Shown: positions 35,339 to 46,490, numbered from the stretch's first letter. The stretch: DNA of 64,000 nt from Costus lasius (GCA_027563935.2 CM050450.1:91758439-91822438); one strand, 5' to 3'. The notes: generated from the sequence alone by a model not told the origin. Numbers and translations are program-made.

Positions 35339-35867
35339 AGTCACACCCCGAGTAAAATGTCGTGGGCAGGCTGCGGAAGTTTCTGTGAGTTCTGGCATGA
35401 ATTTTGATGCAACCGAGAAAACTGGTGCAGAAGTCACACCCCAAGTAAAATACCGTGGGCAGGCCGTGGAAGTTTCTGTGAATTCTAGCACGAATTTTGA
35501 TGCAGCCCAGAAAATTGGTGCAGAAGTCACACCCCGAGTAAAATGCCGCTCGCAGGCTGTGGAAGTTTCTGTGAGTTCTGGCATATATTTTGATGCAGCG
35601 GAGAAAACTAGTGCAGAAGTCACACCTCGAGTAAAAAGCCGTGGGTAGACAATGGAAGTTTCTGTGGGTTTTAGCACGGATTTTGGCGCGACCGAGAAAA
35701 CTGGCGAACAAAGTCACACTCGAGAAAAATGCCACGGGCAGACTGTGACTTCCCCTGAAGCTGCAGATCTGCCCCGTCGACCCCGTTTCGACGTCCACGA
35801 CCCTCCGTACCATGTCAAACCATCCATGGAGGACCCGAAGGAGCCCAACAAAGTGGAGGTATGGTGA
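35339..35867 (+). pseudogene. Tandem 31-residue repeat region of element G
   Basis: The array continues from 18920 after element I. GTCAC-led units start at 35340, 35433, 35526, 35619 and 35713, that is 93, 93, 93 and 94 bp apart. One frame is open through all units except a TAG at 35646-35648, and then to 35867. It encodes repeats of the form VTPRVKCRGQAVEVSVSSG plus FDAAEKTGAE. A unit of exactly 31 codons with conservative changes argues for a coding repeat, perhaps in a gag extension. The GCCGTGGGCAGGCCGTGG core also resembles the U3 palindromic words of nearby LTRs, so a noncoding origin is possible. The part from about 35745 on may already belong to element F. Confidence 0.6.
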
Positions 35868-36904
35868 TCTCAATGCACTTCTCGACCGCCGGACCATTTC
35901 GTAGGAGTTATCATCCCATTGTCGATCCACACCGAAGCCCTTCTGCCCAAGGGCATGGGCGGCTGTCCGCTTAAAGGCCCAACACCTGAGGGGCCATGCA
36001 ATCATCTTAGCCACACGGCCCAAGAGCACGTCACATCCATCGTAACCCAGCCCACGACGTCCAAATTCTGCTGCTTTGTCGCGGTCTGCTCCGAACGCGT
36101 CTGACCACCCAACTGCCTCCGTACGAAGACCAGAAGACCATGCGCCAGCTTCATAGAATATTAGGTAGTAGTTTGTTTTGCTTTGTCTTGTAGTAGCAGC
36201 TTGACCACCTTTGTGGCCTGCAAGAGTAGTTAGTTGTTAAAGTAACTTGTTGCCTCCCCTCTTGTTCTATAAAAGAGGAGGCTAGGGCATTGTGTTCCTT
36301 AGCTCTCTTGGTGGTAGACTACTCCTAGTGAGCTGAGAGCCTCCAGCACATGTAGAAGTCAAAGTCGGCGCTTCGCCTTCAAAGTTTGTAAGACTCGTGG
36401 TCAGTGCCTCAACTCCAAAGTGTTTCCTTCCTGGTTTTCGAAGTAGTGAAGTAAATCCCACCGTCTCCGGTGGGTCAGGTCCGCCTATCTTTTCATTTCG
36501 TTGCGTGCATTTCCGTTGTGGTTTCTATCTTCTCCCACAGGCATCCGTACGTCGGAGGCATGGACGTTCCTTGTCTTTCGTTTGTTTTTGGTGCATTGGC
36601 GCACAAGCTGTGCCCTGTGATCCCGCAGTCCCCCAAAGTGCGTGCTGAACTTAAAAATCTGCTATGTGAGCTTGTTAAATTGTTATGAGGTTAGTGCATT
36701 ACATTAAGCAGTTGAGTGTCGTTGAGCTCTTTTTGCATTTGTGTTGCCCCGATCGAACTCGATGCTGATTTCATCGTGTTTTCCTGCATTTCCAAAGCAC
36801 TTTTCAATTCCCTCATCTAAAGACCCTCTCCCATTTTCGCATGCATTGTGTAATACCTTAGAATACGGCACTAAGGACCCTCCTTCCAATTAGTAGCTAC
36901 ATCA
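35745..36904 (+). repeat. Probable 5' LTR of Ty3/gypsy element F
   Basis: A TATA box (36268), a transcribed-type region and a Met-tRNA PBS at 36909 show that an LTR ends at about 36901-36904. The left end is uncertain: TGTGACTTCCCC at 35745, where the G repeat stops, is the best candidate. No second copy is present to confirm it. Confidence 0.45.
36268..36274 (+). promoter_or_regulatory. TATA box of the F LTR
   Basis: TATAAAA followed by GAGGAGGC, about 630 bp before the LTR end. Confidence 0.55.
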
Positions 36905-36908
36905 TTTC

Positions 36909-36920
36909 TGGTATCAGAGG
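36909..36920 (+). other. Primer-binding site of element F
   Basis: TGGTATCAGAGG, eleven of twelve bases complementary to the plant initiator-Met tRNA 3' end. Confidence 0.8.
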
Positions 36921-37036
36921 AGTTGCACGTTCGATTCTTATCGTTCGTACGGTCCAACTCCGTTGCATCGCATATTTCCGCATTGATTTCGCGTTTTCAG
37001 CATTCTGCACTAAGTCATTTTCAGCCTTGATTGTGC

Positions 37037-37564
37037 ATGGTGACCACCAGGTCGCAACTCATGTCTTCCCTATTCCCCGACACTATCCTGGACACCCAAG
37101 AGTCGGTCCATCCTTCGGTAGGAACTAGCACCCCTTTAGACTTCGTAGCCGCACTGACCATGCAGCTCGCTGCGTATAAGCAGTCCATGGATGCCGCCAT
37201 GCAGCAACTCAAGCTGTCATCGGAGACTATGTTCCAGCAACTTTTGGCTGGTTTCCAAGACCTTACAGATGTCGTTAACACGTCGGGGGAAAGGCACCCC
37301 AACTTGAGTCAACCCCCTCAGTCCGCTCGAACCGCTCCGACTAGGGAGTTATCGCCGGTAGTCGCGCCCATTCAGCGCCAACCTCTTGTGGATGAATCTG
37401 GCCGCCATGGGCCCTATGTGATGAATGGAGGCCCAGGTTATGAGGATGAGACATACGATGAAGCCGATGTTTGAGCCGCACAAAGAACCCCAACCCAGCC
37501 TAGGTTTGAGCGACAGCGAGCCGATGTCAAATTCCATCATTTTATCTGTGAGACCCCTCCCCTC

Positions 37565-37596
<32 letters not shown>

Positions 37597-38409
37597 TCAC
37601 GGGTGGTCTTGACCCTACTAAGTTCCTAGATTGGGTCACCTCGGTGGATACCTACTTTGACTTGAGTGACACCCCTCAACACATGTGCGTTCACATAGTG
37701 CACACCTTGCTAGATGGTCCCCCGCGCCTACATTGGCAAAATGTGGAGCACCAAAACGAACAGAATGTTCTCCCTCCCATTACCCGATGGGAGGAGATGA
37801 AGTATTGCCTTCTGAGCAATATGTCCCACCCTCATATAGGCAGTGTCTCCTTGACTAGTATAGCAGCCTTGAGCAAGGATCTGGCTCCGTTGCGGAGTAC
37901 AGTTTGACCTTCGACATGTTGCAACTCCGTTGCAATTTGCAAGAGGATCCTAAACTGGTTTTGTCTAAATTTAAGAATGGGCTCCATTCGGATATCCAGC
38001 GAGCCTTACCTGCGTATGGGTCCGAGTCCCTTGACCAAACCTAGCAACGCGCGTTAGACATCGAGCAGGACCTCCGCGCAGCGACCCGTCGCAGCGAGTT
38101 TGTCCCTCCTCGGCGTTCGCACAACGGTGGACCACCGCATTCCCACCATCGAGCTGAACGTGCTGAGCCTCTTTTGGACCCTCGTCCCGCGCCTAGATCC
38201 CATGGTTCCTTCTCGCCCCACTTGGGAGGAGAAGGGTAAGGCCCCCGCCGTTGGGCCGGCTGAGCGTGTGCATTGCTACAATTGTTTGCAACTGGGCACT
38301 ACTCTAGGGACTGCCCTAAGAAGTCCACAGTTGCGGACAACAACCATGCATATGTTGCCACTGTTACCCGAGAGCGCGAGGAGCGTGATGTTGAAGCTGA
38401 CTGTTACAC
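37037..38409 (+). pseudogene. Decayed gag of Ty3/gypsy element F
   Basis: The ATG at 37037 begins MVTTRSQ, a start common in plant Ty3/gypsy gag. An open stretch to 37474 contains a Gln-rich helical segment. After a frameshift, 37425-37907 carries a retrotrans_gag-type domain (FTGGLDPTKFLDWV, later ITRWEEMKYCLLS). Further frames to about 38409 give a CYNC start and, one base out of frame, GHYSRDCPKK, so the zinc knuckle is split by an indel. A poly-C/(CA)n tract lies within gag. The rest of F was displaced by element H and is not in the window. At least three frame breaks make it non-functional. Confidence 0.75.
37556..37596 (+). repeat. Poly-C and (CA)n microsatellite inside F gag
   Basis: A run of about nineteen C followed by about eight CA units, between two recognisable gag segments. 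Confidence 0.9.
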
Positions 38410-40090
38410 TAATAGGCTCCGCAGGTGCACGGTCTATCAAAGTAGTAAATAAGGTGCACGGTCTATCAAAGTAGTAAATATTATCATTCCCACAAGGAGC
38501 AGGTGTCAAGTACCGACCTTTAGTGTCATTGAAAACTAGATGATTCAAACTCGGAATTAAAGAATTACACTAAAACTAAATTATCTAAATTATCGAATCA
38601 AGAAGTCGACGACCTTAAGGGAAAATTACAGTTTAGGAAGTGTTCGGAACTTCAGGTTTCACCTCGTTGAATTAACTAAATGCAATACAATGAATCAAAT
38701 TAAATAAGAAAACGGATCTCCTTCTCTCGAAGCTCAATCCGACAGTAAACAACTTAAGCGATCATCCTATGGTACGGATTACCTTCTCTCGAAGCGCAAT
38801 CCGGTGCCTACTTAAGCTAATTTCCTACTCTCGTAGCAAAACTAACTTAAGAAAGACCCAATGGGCTATATGATGATCGTGAATCCTCGAGTGACGTAAA
38901 ACGGCTCTCGCAATCCAAGTCACAAGTTTAAATGAGAACGATCGAGTGTTACGATTCACCTCTCAGTACTTCTCGTAACACTTAACACATACGAATGTTT
39001 GATTAGAACAATCATACGCAATAAGCACAACTCATTCAAATAAGTAAATTTACTTAAAATCACACTGAGATTCATAAAAGATGTTTTACATGTGTAGATA
39101 TATTCAACGGGCTATGCCCGAGTCCCGAACTAGGGTTTTAACCTAAAACATGCATCGTTTAACAATGAAAACCCAAGTAAAAATACTCGAAAAGAAGGAA
39201 AATTACAATCCAAGGGTAGGAGATGACGAATCTTCAGTCCTCTCTAGAAAGCCCCAAAGAATCCGGTCGAATCAAGCCCTCGAATGCAGATTTTTGCCCT
39301 TTTCGCCCTAGGTTGCGTCCTTCATGAATTCGAACCCTCTAACCGCCTAAAAATCTCGATTATATGCCTCCATCGAAGCATTGGGAGGTTAGGAATGTAA
39401 ATTGGGAATTTTCCCCAATTTTCTGGCATCTGGAGCGTCGGATATGAGGAGAAACGAACGGAAGATCGTGATCAGCGGACGCGATCACGGGTGTGCTGAC
39501 GAACACGGCCAGGCCGTGTCGGCTGCGATGAACTGCGGATAAGTAAACACGGGCGTGATGGCGAACACGGGCAAGCCGTGTTCGATTTGGTGAGTTTCTG
39601 ACAAATGAACACGGCCGTGTGTCTGGACACGGGCAAGCCGTGTTTATCTCGAAAAATTCTAGAGCACCCGAACACGGGCATGCGCACGGCGGTGATGAGT
39701 TCGGCCAAAGCTGGAATTTCTGTCGAACACGGCTGTCACGATAAGCACAGCCAGGCCGTGTTCTCCTCGTTACATGTTGATGCTGATGCCGCGATGAACA
39801 CGGCCGTGACTGTAAGCACAGGTAGACCGTGTTCAGCATAGGAAGCTCCAAAAATTCCAAAATTTTACCTGTCTGATGCTTGTAATATGCTGATCCTTTC
39901 CCTAACTTCAAATCTTGAATAAACTTCACGAAAATAAATGATAATGACCTGTATTTCATAAAAAAATGAAAAATAGTGAAGATTCTATACTTTATGGGAA
40001 AAAGGTATCAAATTGTGACATAAAATATAAGTTAAGCCTCAAATGATGGTATAAATTAGACTCTAAATCCTATAAAAATTACACATATCA
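38410..40090 (-). repeat. 3' LTR of element H
   Basis: 1681 bp; on the minus strand it starts TGATATGTGTAATTT. The outer end reads GCCTATTA where I has TCCTATCA, so the terminal CA is mutated. A 29-bp tandem duplication (38423-38480) lies next to that end. U3 has about six CACGGCCGTG / CACGGGCAAGCCGTG modules at 39480-39840. Confidence 0.8.
39480..39840 (-). repeat. Palindromic-module array in the H LTR U3
   Basis: About six modules spaced roughly 60 bp, each pairing an AACACGGCCGTG-like word with a CACGGGCAAGCCGTG-like word that can fold on itself. Confidence 0.75.
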
Positions 40091-41363
40091 AAATATCACA
40101 GACTTAAAATCTTTCTTGTCCTCAAGCAAAACTAGTTAGAAACCAAAGGGTAATGAAAGGAGAATATTCTAAAGCTAAAGCACTTACTAAGCAGAATTTA
40201 CCATTACACACAACCTTAACTTTAGAAGAAAAATGAGATACAATTAATATTGAAAACAAAAATCAATTCGATAGGTTGTACCTCAACATCTGAACAAGGA
40301 TTAAGCACTATGCATACTACAACTAAACATTATTATCAATTCCTGCTGAAATAACCTAACTAAGCAGAATTTACCAGGATGGATTTGTCTCAATATTGTA
40401 AGCATGGAATCATGAAATATCATCGGATGGTTTAAGCTACTTCCCTGAACTGACTGTACACCTTGTGACGCGAAGGACAAACATTTGTGATGAATGCACC
40501 CCCGGTACTTAGTTAACAAGTAAATTCAGAGTGTGTACACCACATAATGTACACAAACTCATTTCTTCACCCTAAAGTAGAAGAAAGCGGAGTTTTTCAC
40601 TCTCCCCGACCCCTTCTTTTCATTTCATGACCCTTTATTCTCTCTTTTTTTTATGTCGTCGACAGTGCCAAGTGGAATGAAACCTTTGGATTCATCTGCA
40701 CTTAGGTACCACTGCCCCTTTTTTTGTTTTGTTTTGTTTTTTTTTAACATCCATGGTATCTCCTATTTAGATGGGTCAATGAAAGGAATACAATAATGAA
40801 GTTATAGTATGGAATTATGCATTAAAACTAAATCTGAAGGAAAGGTTACCTATTGAATATCATTCATGCTACAGTAGAAAGCATACTCAATTATAATCTA
40901 CAAGTTAGGTAACAGTGTAAAAGCAAGTCAAAATAAGAAGCACTGTAACTCAAGAAAAATCCATACTTTCATGCCACAATGGTAACTCAGACTAGCTTAA
41001 TGATTCAGAGAAGTTAAGATAGCATAAGCATCACAGACTTAGAAGTTTGACGCAGTCACAAAATCAAAATATGAAAAACATCTAAGAAACTCAGTGCATG
41101 ACACGTCACAAAATATATAATACATAAAACACACTAGCCAAGATAAAAACCATTAAACCACTAACACAAACAATAGTACTTACACAAGTACATAAACTCA
41201 TAAGCACAAACACGAACAAAAGAGGGAGAAACCCTCCACCCACGGCAAAAGAACGGCATAGTCTCCTATGCAGTAAACAGTACATGATAGCATGAAAAGT
41301 AAGCAACTTACTAAATATGAAACAAGATCACCAGTCATGAGTATTCATGCGCCGCAGCATCTC
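40091..41363 (-). other. 3' noncoding region of element H
   Basis: Between the env-like ORF and the LTR. It has A/G-rich runs (minus strand), a CAGTGCCAAGT block and a TTAGGTACCACTG block also found in I and J in another order, and the tract before the LTR. No gene is seen. Confidence 0.65.
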
Positions 41364-42557
41364 CTAGATAGCTCGATGGTCCTCGGCCTGCACCCGGCCC
41401 TGGCGAACCTGCTCGGTCTCAATGACTCCCAAGCGCCGTAACACATCCTTCATCTCCAGGCGGTTCTCTTGCTGATCCTCACGAATCGCCTTAAGATAGC
41501 CTTCGATATTGGCATAGGCGTTCGTGGTGGACGCGGAAGAAGAAAGCTCGGCATGACGGAAGGTGCTGAAGGACGGAGAAGGTGGCGCAGTCTCCATCGG
41601 AGTGTCGTCATCAGGTACCGGGAGCATGCACCAGTTCCGCCTCTTGCGGATGGTAATACGAGGAGGGTTCGGCAGCGGCAGTGTGAAGTCACTATCACGG
41701 AAGAGAAGGCAATAGATATCGCCCTCGCGGGCGATCATCTTCATCGAGAGACAAGACTTGATATCAATCCACGAACTCCCCCTGGCCTGCGCCACCCCAT
41801 GAAGGTCGACACTCATGGCAAGAGCGATCGGTGTGATAAGGCCGCCTAAGGCGACGACCCCCTTTTGCGCGGTGGCGAGCTTCTGCAGTTGTTTAACGAA
41901 ATAAAATGCAGTATTAATTTTGAAAGAGTGTACCATCGCCCATAGGAAGAACACCTCGGAGGCTCACACCATGCCATCTCTCTCGCCCCATGCAAATATA
42001 GTGTGCGCGAAGACCCGATGAACATATCGAAAACAAGGGTTGTTGACGTAGCTCGTCCGTGCTGTCCGAGTAACAAAAGGGTAGTGCCCAGATATTGCAG
42101 CCCAAAACTCATTATCACTATACTCGTCCGGAATGTGGCGAGTACCATCCACTGGGAATCCGAAGATCTGATTAAGCTGCAAGAGGATGAGAGTGCGCTC
42201 CTGGTTCCCCAATCGGAAAGAAATACATCCATCGTCATTATCATCGTGAATGTTGACATTAACCTCGAGCGACGATAGGAACTCCAATGTGATCGGGATA
42301 TAAGTTGGTGGAGCTATCTCAAAGAACTTCGTCCACCCGATGTTCTGGAACATCCAATAGACATCGTCGAATAAACCCAACGACGTAAGAGTCCCACGAT
42401 CAAGATACCATGTAGTGACAACCTGTCTGGACGCTAGCAGCTCGTAGCGTGCCCTCTGTGCAGGATCCCGGAAGATAATGCCGTCTTGGTTCAGCTCCTC
42501 CTCCACAGCGGGATGCTTGGAGGACTTTCGCGCTATCACCTTCCTTCGACCGGACAT
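41364..42557 (-). pseudogene. ATHILA ORF-1 / env-like protein of element H (one in-frame stop)
   Basis: ATG at 42557 and a 397-residue frame to 41364, broken only by TGA at 41964-41966. The N-terminus is basic. Then come a FRDPAQRARYELL block, a WTKFFEI block, a SFRLGNQERTL-like block with LNQIFGFP, and after the stop an FFLWAMV-KINTAFYFVKQL block followed by LGGLITPIA. These resemble the ORF found 3' of pol in Athila-type elements, also called the putative plant transposon protein domain. A Ser/Pro-rich stretch and a short C-terminal helix rich in Gln and Glu follow. I see no signal peptide or clear membrane anchor, so an envelope role is doubtful. Its function is unknown. Confidence 0.7.
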
Positions 42558-43392
42558 GATGAAGAGAAAGCCGGAGAAAAGCTAGTGGAGCTGAAGAGAA
42601 AACCAACTTCCGGCTGAGAAATCCGGCGAGGAGGCGGCGGAATCCAGCAAGGTAGGGGCGGCAGGGGCTGACGGCAGTGGCAAAAATGAATCAGCAGCTA
42701 GAGATGGCAGAAGAGAGCCTAAGAAGGCGGAGGAGCAACGGCGGCGGCCGAAAAAGGGAACTAGCGGCGGCTGAAAGGTTGGATCTCAAAACTAGGAGTG
42801 GAATCTTGCAAATCTGGAAAACTAGAGGCGCCAGAGGGTGAGGGGAACTGGTGGTCGTAAATAGGAAAGCTCCGAGACTAGCCGGTGGCGAGATCCGACA
42901 AAAATCAGTGAAGATCGTCTGCAGGCAGTGAAATCCGGCGATCGGGCAAAATCCACCCAGAAAAGGAGATCTGGGTGTCGCTAGACGGCAGAAAAGGGCG
43001 GAGAAGCTTCGGTCGGCGGCGGAGAGCAGTTCCGGCGAAGTAGGAGGCCGGAGTCAAGGAGAAAGGGTGGCGGCGGCGTTGGAAACGGGCGGAAACACTA
43101 AATTCCGCCGCCACCTCCTTTTATAAACGGGTGTGTTCGAAGACAAACACGGGCGTGTGCGGAGACACGGCCCGGCCATGTTCAACTCGGCATAAAGGGT
43201 TTCCCTCTCACGCACGGGTGTGTTGACACGCACGGGCTAGCCGTGTCCATCACGTCAAAAACTTGACCGCTGCAGACATGCGGCTCCGCTGTCTGCGAGA
43301 CGATCACGGCCATGTTGGTACACACACCCAGGCCGTAATAGTCACGAAATGCTACTCTGGAATCGCCGGGACGATCACGGTCGTGTTCGGAC
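42558..43392 (-). promoter_or_regulatory. U3-like promoter and GC-rich leader upstream of the env-like ORF
   Basis: Read on the minus strand: three to four CACGG/CCGTG modules (about 43390-43140) like those in the LTR U3, a TATA box at 43125-43119, then about 560 bp of GC-rich GGCGGC-type sequence to the ORF ATG. This is the layout of an LTR promoter although no LTR is here. Confidence 0.5.
43119..43125 (-). promoter_or_regulatory. Internal TATA box of element H
   Basis: Minus-strand TATAAAA followed by GGAGGTGG, placed between the CACGG modules and the env-like ORF leader. Confidence 0.45.
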
Positions 43393-45058
43393 TGTTGGGG
43401 TATGCCTTTAAGGCTAATGTTTGAAGCCTTGGGATTATTTCAGTATCATGTTTAAACTCTACGTTTATAAAGGCAATGGTTGTTATTCAGGTTGTTACAT
43501 CATCTGCTGCAATATGTATACTTCTGAATAATGTCTCAATGCTGTTCAGCTTGGCTGACATGCAGTTTTGTCCTTAGTCGAGATATCTTGGTGAACATGA
43601 GACAGCATTGATATGATTGAGACTAATATGTGCTCTAATCTTATAGGATGCTTCGAGCATGGAATAAGATGTAGACTCATGGGTACATTGGATGTACTGG
43701 ACAGACCCTACTTAGGATATTCAATTGCTTGTCACAATGTTAATAATCCTTATATGCAAACAAGTGGCATATTTCCTCTAACTTGAGATCACTTGTGTTT
43801 CTAAATGATGATTGGCATTGTTTTGAGGTAGTTCAATATCATTTGAAACAAAATGGTTATAGACTATCTTGGATAATGAGCATGAGTCATGTTAGGGCAC
43901 TAGTGATAGATATAGGATTGCCGTCTCCTTGATTGGAGTGTGATGTTCTATAGGGGCCCCCTGGATGAGATGATTGAGAAAGTGTATGGCCATATCCAGA
44001 TGACTATGATCATCTGATCTAATCATTCTCATCATATTGGAATCACAGGCTTGACACGCTTGTCCAATAAGAACATCCAGTGGCAAAGGAAACTTGTATG
44101 CCTAGTGAAGTGGATTCACACTTGTGCTGTGGTTTGGGTGTAGTCTTGGAAGACTCTTTCCTTTATATCGGGAGACAGTGATGTGTTGCTAGATACCCCT
44201 CACTGATTGTGATAACGTAAGTTATCGTTACCGACATTTAAAGGAAACCCTTAGGGTCGCACAATTTGATGATATGGCTTACTTAAGTCAGATCGTGTGG
44301 ACTGAATTGTTCTGGTTCAGTTTAAAGGGATTTAATCTCTGATTGTAAGTGAGATCTGGTCTGGTCATGTTTGATTGATTAGGGCTTGAGATCGGTAAGC
44401 TTCGATCGAGAGAATTGATGCTAGATCGGTGAGATCAAGAGCATCAAGAGATGAATGGTTGGATCTTGAACCTTTAGGGTTTATTATGATCTGAACCAGA
44501 TGCATGGCTTAATTGGTCTTTGAACCAAACCGAAATTGAACCAGCTCATCATGTGAGCGCATGGTTCAAGGGGAGAGCAAAATGCGTTCGGGTAAACCCA
44601 TGGTCGCATGAACATTGGTGGTTTGCTATTTTTAGAAGCCATGAGGCCACGCCTCACGTTCACGCCAAGAGAAGTTTTATTCTCGCCTCTCGCCCCTCTC
44701 TCTAGGGGTTCACTCGTTGTGTGTCGCCTTGACGCTTTGGAGAGGATTCGGCCAAGAAGAAAAAACATCTCCTTCCCTTCCATTCGATCAGGAGACCTTG
44801 GAACCTTGCTAGCACAAGGAGCACTAAGGGAGTAGGCGCATTGATCACCTTGTGTGCGCACCATTTGGAGGAGAAGCGTTTGACTCTCTACTTCCTAGAC
44901 GCCATCCAAGAAATGGCATCGGTAAGGATCGATTCTCATGTATACAAAATTTTAAAGTTGATCATACTGCATGCATCGATCTAGAAACCTTTTTCGCTGT
45001 GTTAAAACCTCTGCATGCGCCTATTAGGGTTTCGCCCCCTCGTGGTAGGGGACTTTCA
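43393..45058 (+). repeat. 5' LTR of element B
   Basis: 1666 bp, TGTTGGGGTATGCC to GGGGACTTTCA. More diverged from C and D than these are from each other. The palindrome is mutated to GTATGGCCATAT at 43984-43995. Confidence 0.9.
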
Positions 45059-45060
45059 AT

Positions 45061-45076
45061 TGGTATCAGAGCCAAG
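45061..45076 (+). other. Primer-binding site of element B
   Basis: TGGTATCAGAGCCAAG, two bases after the LTR end; the initiator-Met tRNA complement. Confidence 0.92.
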
Positions 45077-46490
45077 TTATTAGCATGTTTTTATGATTGC
45101 TTGAGGTTTTTGTGATCCATGTTTGCGCTTGTATGCTTAGATCTAAACTACATGCGAAAATTACATGTTAAGTTGTTCATGCGAAAACTTGATGAGCATG
45201 TTTTCTATTTGGCGCATGTATGTTGGCGCTTATTAGTTTTTCTCAAAACTATATTACTTGCGCAACTCACCTTAGATCTAAGAGGCGCCTACTTTAAAAA
45301 CTTAGATGGGTTATTAGGGTTGAAGTCACAGTCGAGTCTAGATCCAATCAGTCTGATCAGACTATCTGACAGCCTAGATGGGTTGACCAGATGGCACCTG
45401 TGCGCAAGCACGAGGTGGCTATAGGTCGACTGCTGACAGGCGTGTAGCGATGTCTGATTGAGTCAACCATTGAATGCGCATGAGTTAGGCCCGGGGTCAC
45501 GCCCGCTTGCCAGAACTCATGCAGGTCGTTCAGCCCAAGGCATGCATTGTTGATCACTGGGTCGACTCAAGTCAGTTAGGACTTGGTGCATGCCAGGGCA
45601 GAGGATCTGACTAGGTCTGATGAGTGGATCCCTATTAATGGACCGTTGTAAGGTAGTAGGGCACATAAGGAAAATAAAATTGATGCCAATGGGTTTTCGA
45701 AAATTTTATTTTCTTATTGTTGGATCACATGTTGATTGTATACCATGATGATTGTTTATTTAATCTTATGTGGGCTGCCCGTTTTAATGTGTGCTATGCT
45801 GGGGCCTGTGTGCCTGGTTAATAAATGTAAATTATTTATTGTGATCTACGCATCACATTTTATTTAATTTATAAAGTGTAATTGACCTGCGTGTCAATCT
45901 TGTCTAGATAGATTAAATTGTATTTTAATCAGACGAGAGCACAGAGCACACTTGGCAGAGGCGCTGCACAGAGCACACTTGGCAGAGGCGCTTGCAGCAG
46001 TGGCTTGACCAGGTGGGAGGTCCAGGGTTCAACTCTGGGACAGGCGCAATTACCTGGTGGGCGCACCTAAGCTGCAGTGGGCGCTTGGGCCCTGGGTTGG
46101 GCCAGATGAGATGCAAAAGACCCATGAAGAGCTCAAGTGAAGACTTAAGTTAAATTAAGGTCTTACCTAGGCTTAATGGGCTTTTACCACATAAGATCAT
46201 CATGCTTTCATTTATTGTTAAGAATTGCATGATTTAATCTTCTGCTATCACCATAGGATTTGCATGATAGTTGAGAAGATTAAAAGACCGTTAAAATCAA
46301 CGCTAAATATCAAGCTCGTAAGCCTTCTGACGCGAAACCTCACTGTTCTGACTATCGTTGGGGCCGTGTTGTACCCACTCAATGGGCACGCCCATCTATC
46401 TTCAGACGGTGTGCGATTACACCTGCGTGCTACAGAGAAGGGATTTATCGCTTCTCGTTGCTCAGCATAGCACGTGATGGTCCAGGGAGT
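45077..46490 (+). other. Leader of element B
   Basis: Noncoding. It contains an exact 27-bp tandem duplication (45939-45965 and 45966-45992), a T-arm-like sequence with loop GTTCAAC at 46021-46040, and one copy of the leader hairpin (46371-46389) with one mismatched pair. Confidence 0.75.

Larger units (their letters stand above)
38410..43392 (-). mobile_element. Element H: minus-strand Athila-like Ty3/gypsy element, 3' part
   Basis: A 3' LTR (38410-40090), a 1.3-kb noncoding region, an ORF of the ATHILA ORF-1/env-like type and its upstream region. It is cut at 43393 by copia element B. Its 5' part, with gag-pol and 5' LTR, should lie beyond the right edge. Its LTR end resembles those of I, J and G. 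The left flank is TACAC; its duplicate would be outside the window. Confidence 0.8.
43393..46490 (+). mobile_element. Element B: 5' LTR and leader of a Ty1/copia element
   Basis: Same family as A, C and D. The LTR, PBS and about 1.4 kb of leader are present. The leader is cut in the GGTCCAGGGAGT block by the insertion of element D. The remainder (gag-pol, 3' LTR) should follow the end of D outside the window. B interrupts element H; the left flank CGGAC should recur after B's 3' LTR. Confidence 0.88.

Noticed and set aside
35298..36029. A 243-codon open frame on the minus strand
   Set aside because: It is the reverse of the 93-bp repeat array and the adjoining LTR-like sequence. Its Cys/Arg-rich repeats mirror the plus-strand units, and no known domain is visible.
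39360..39959. A 199-codon minus-strand frame within the H LTR
   Set aside because: It lies wholly in the U3 palindromic-module array. Its Cys/Arg/Ser-rich sequence is what CACGG repeats give in any frame.
41469..41849. A 126-codon plus-strand frame opposite the env-like ORF
   Set aside because: A shadow of the minus-strand ORF; low-complexity Arg-rich sequence.
41364..42557. A true viral envelope gene in element H
   Set aside because: The ORF has no visible signal peptide, cleavage site or membrane anchor. The match is to the ATHILA ORF-1 type, whose envelope role is unproven.
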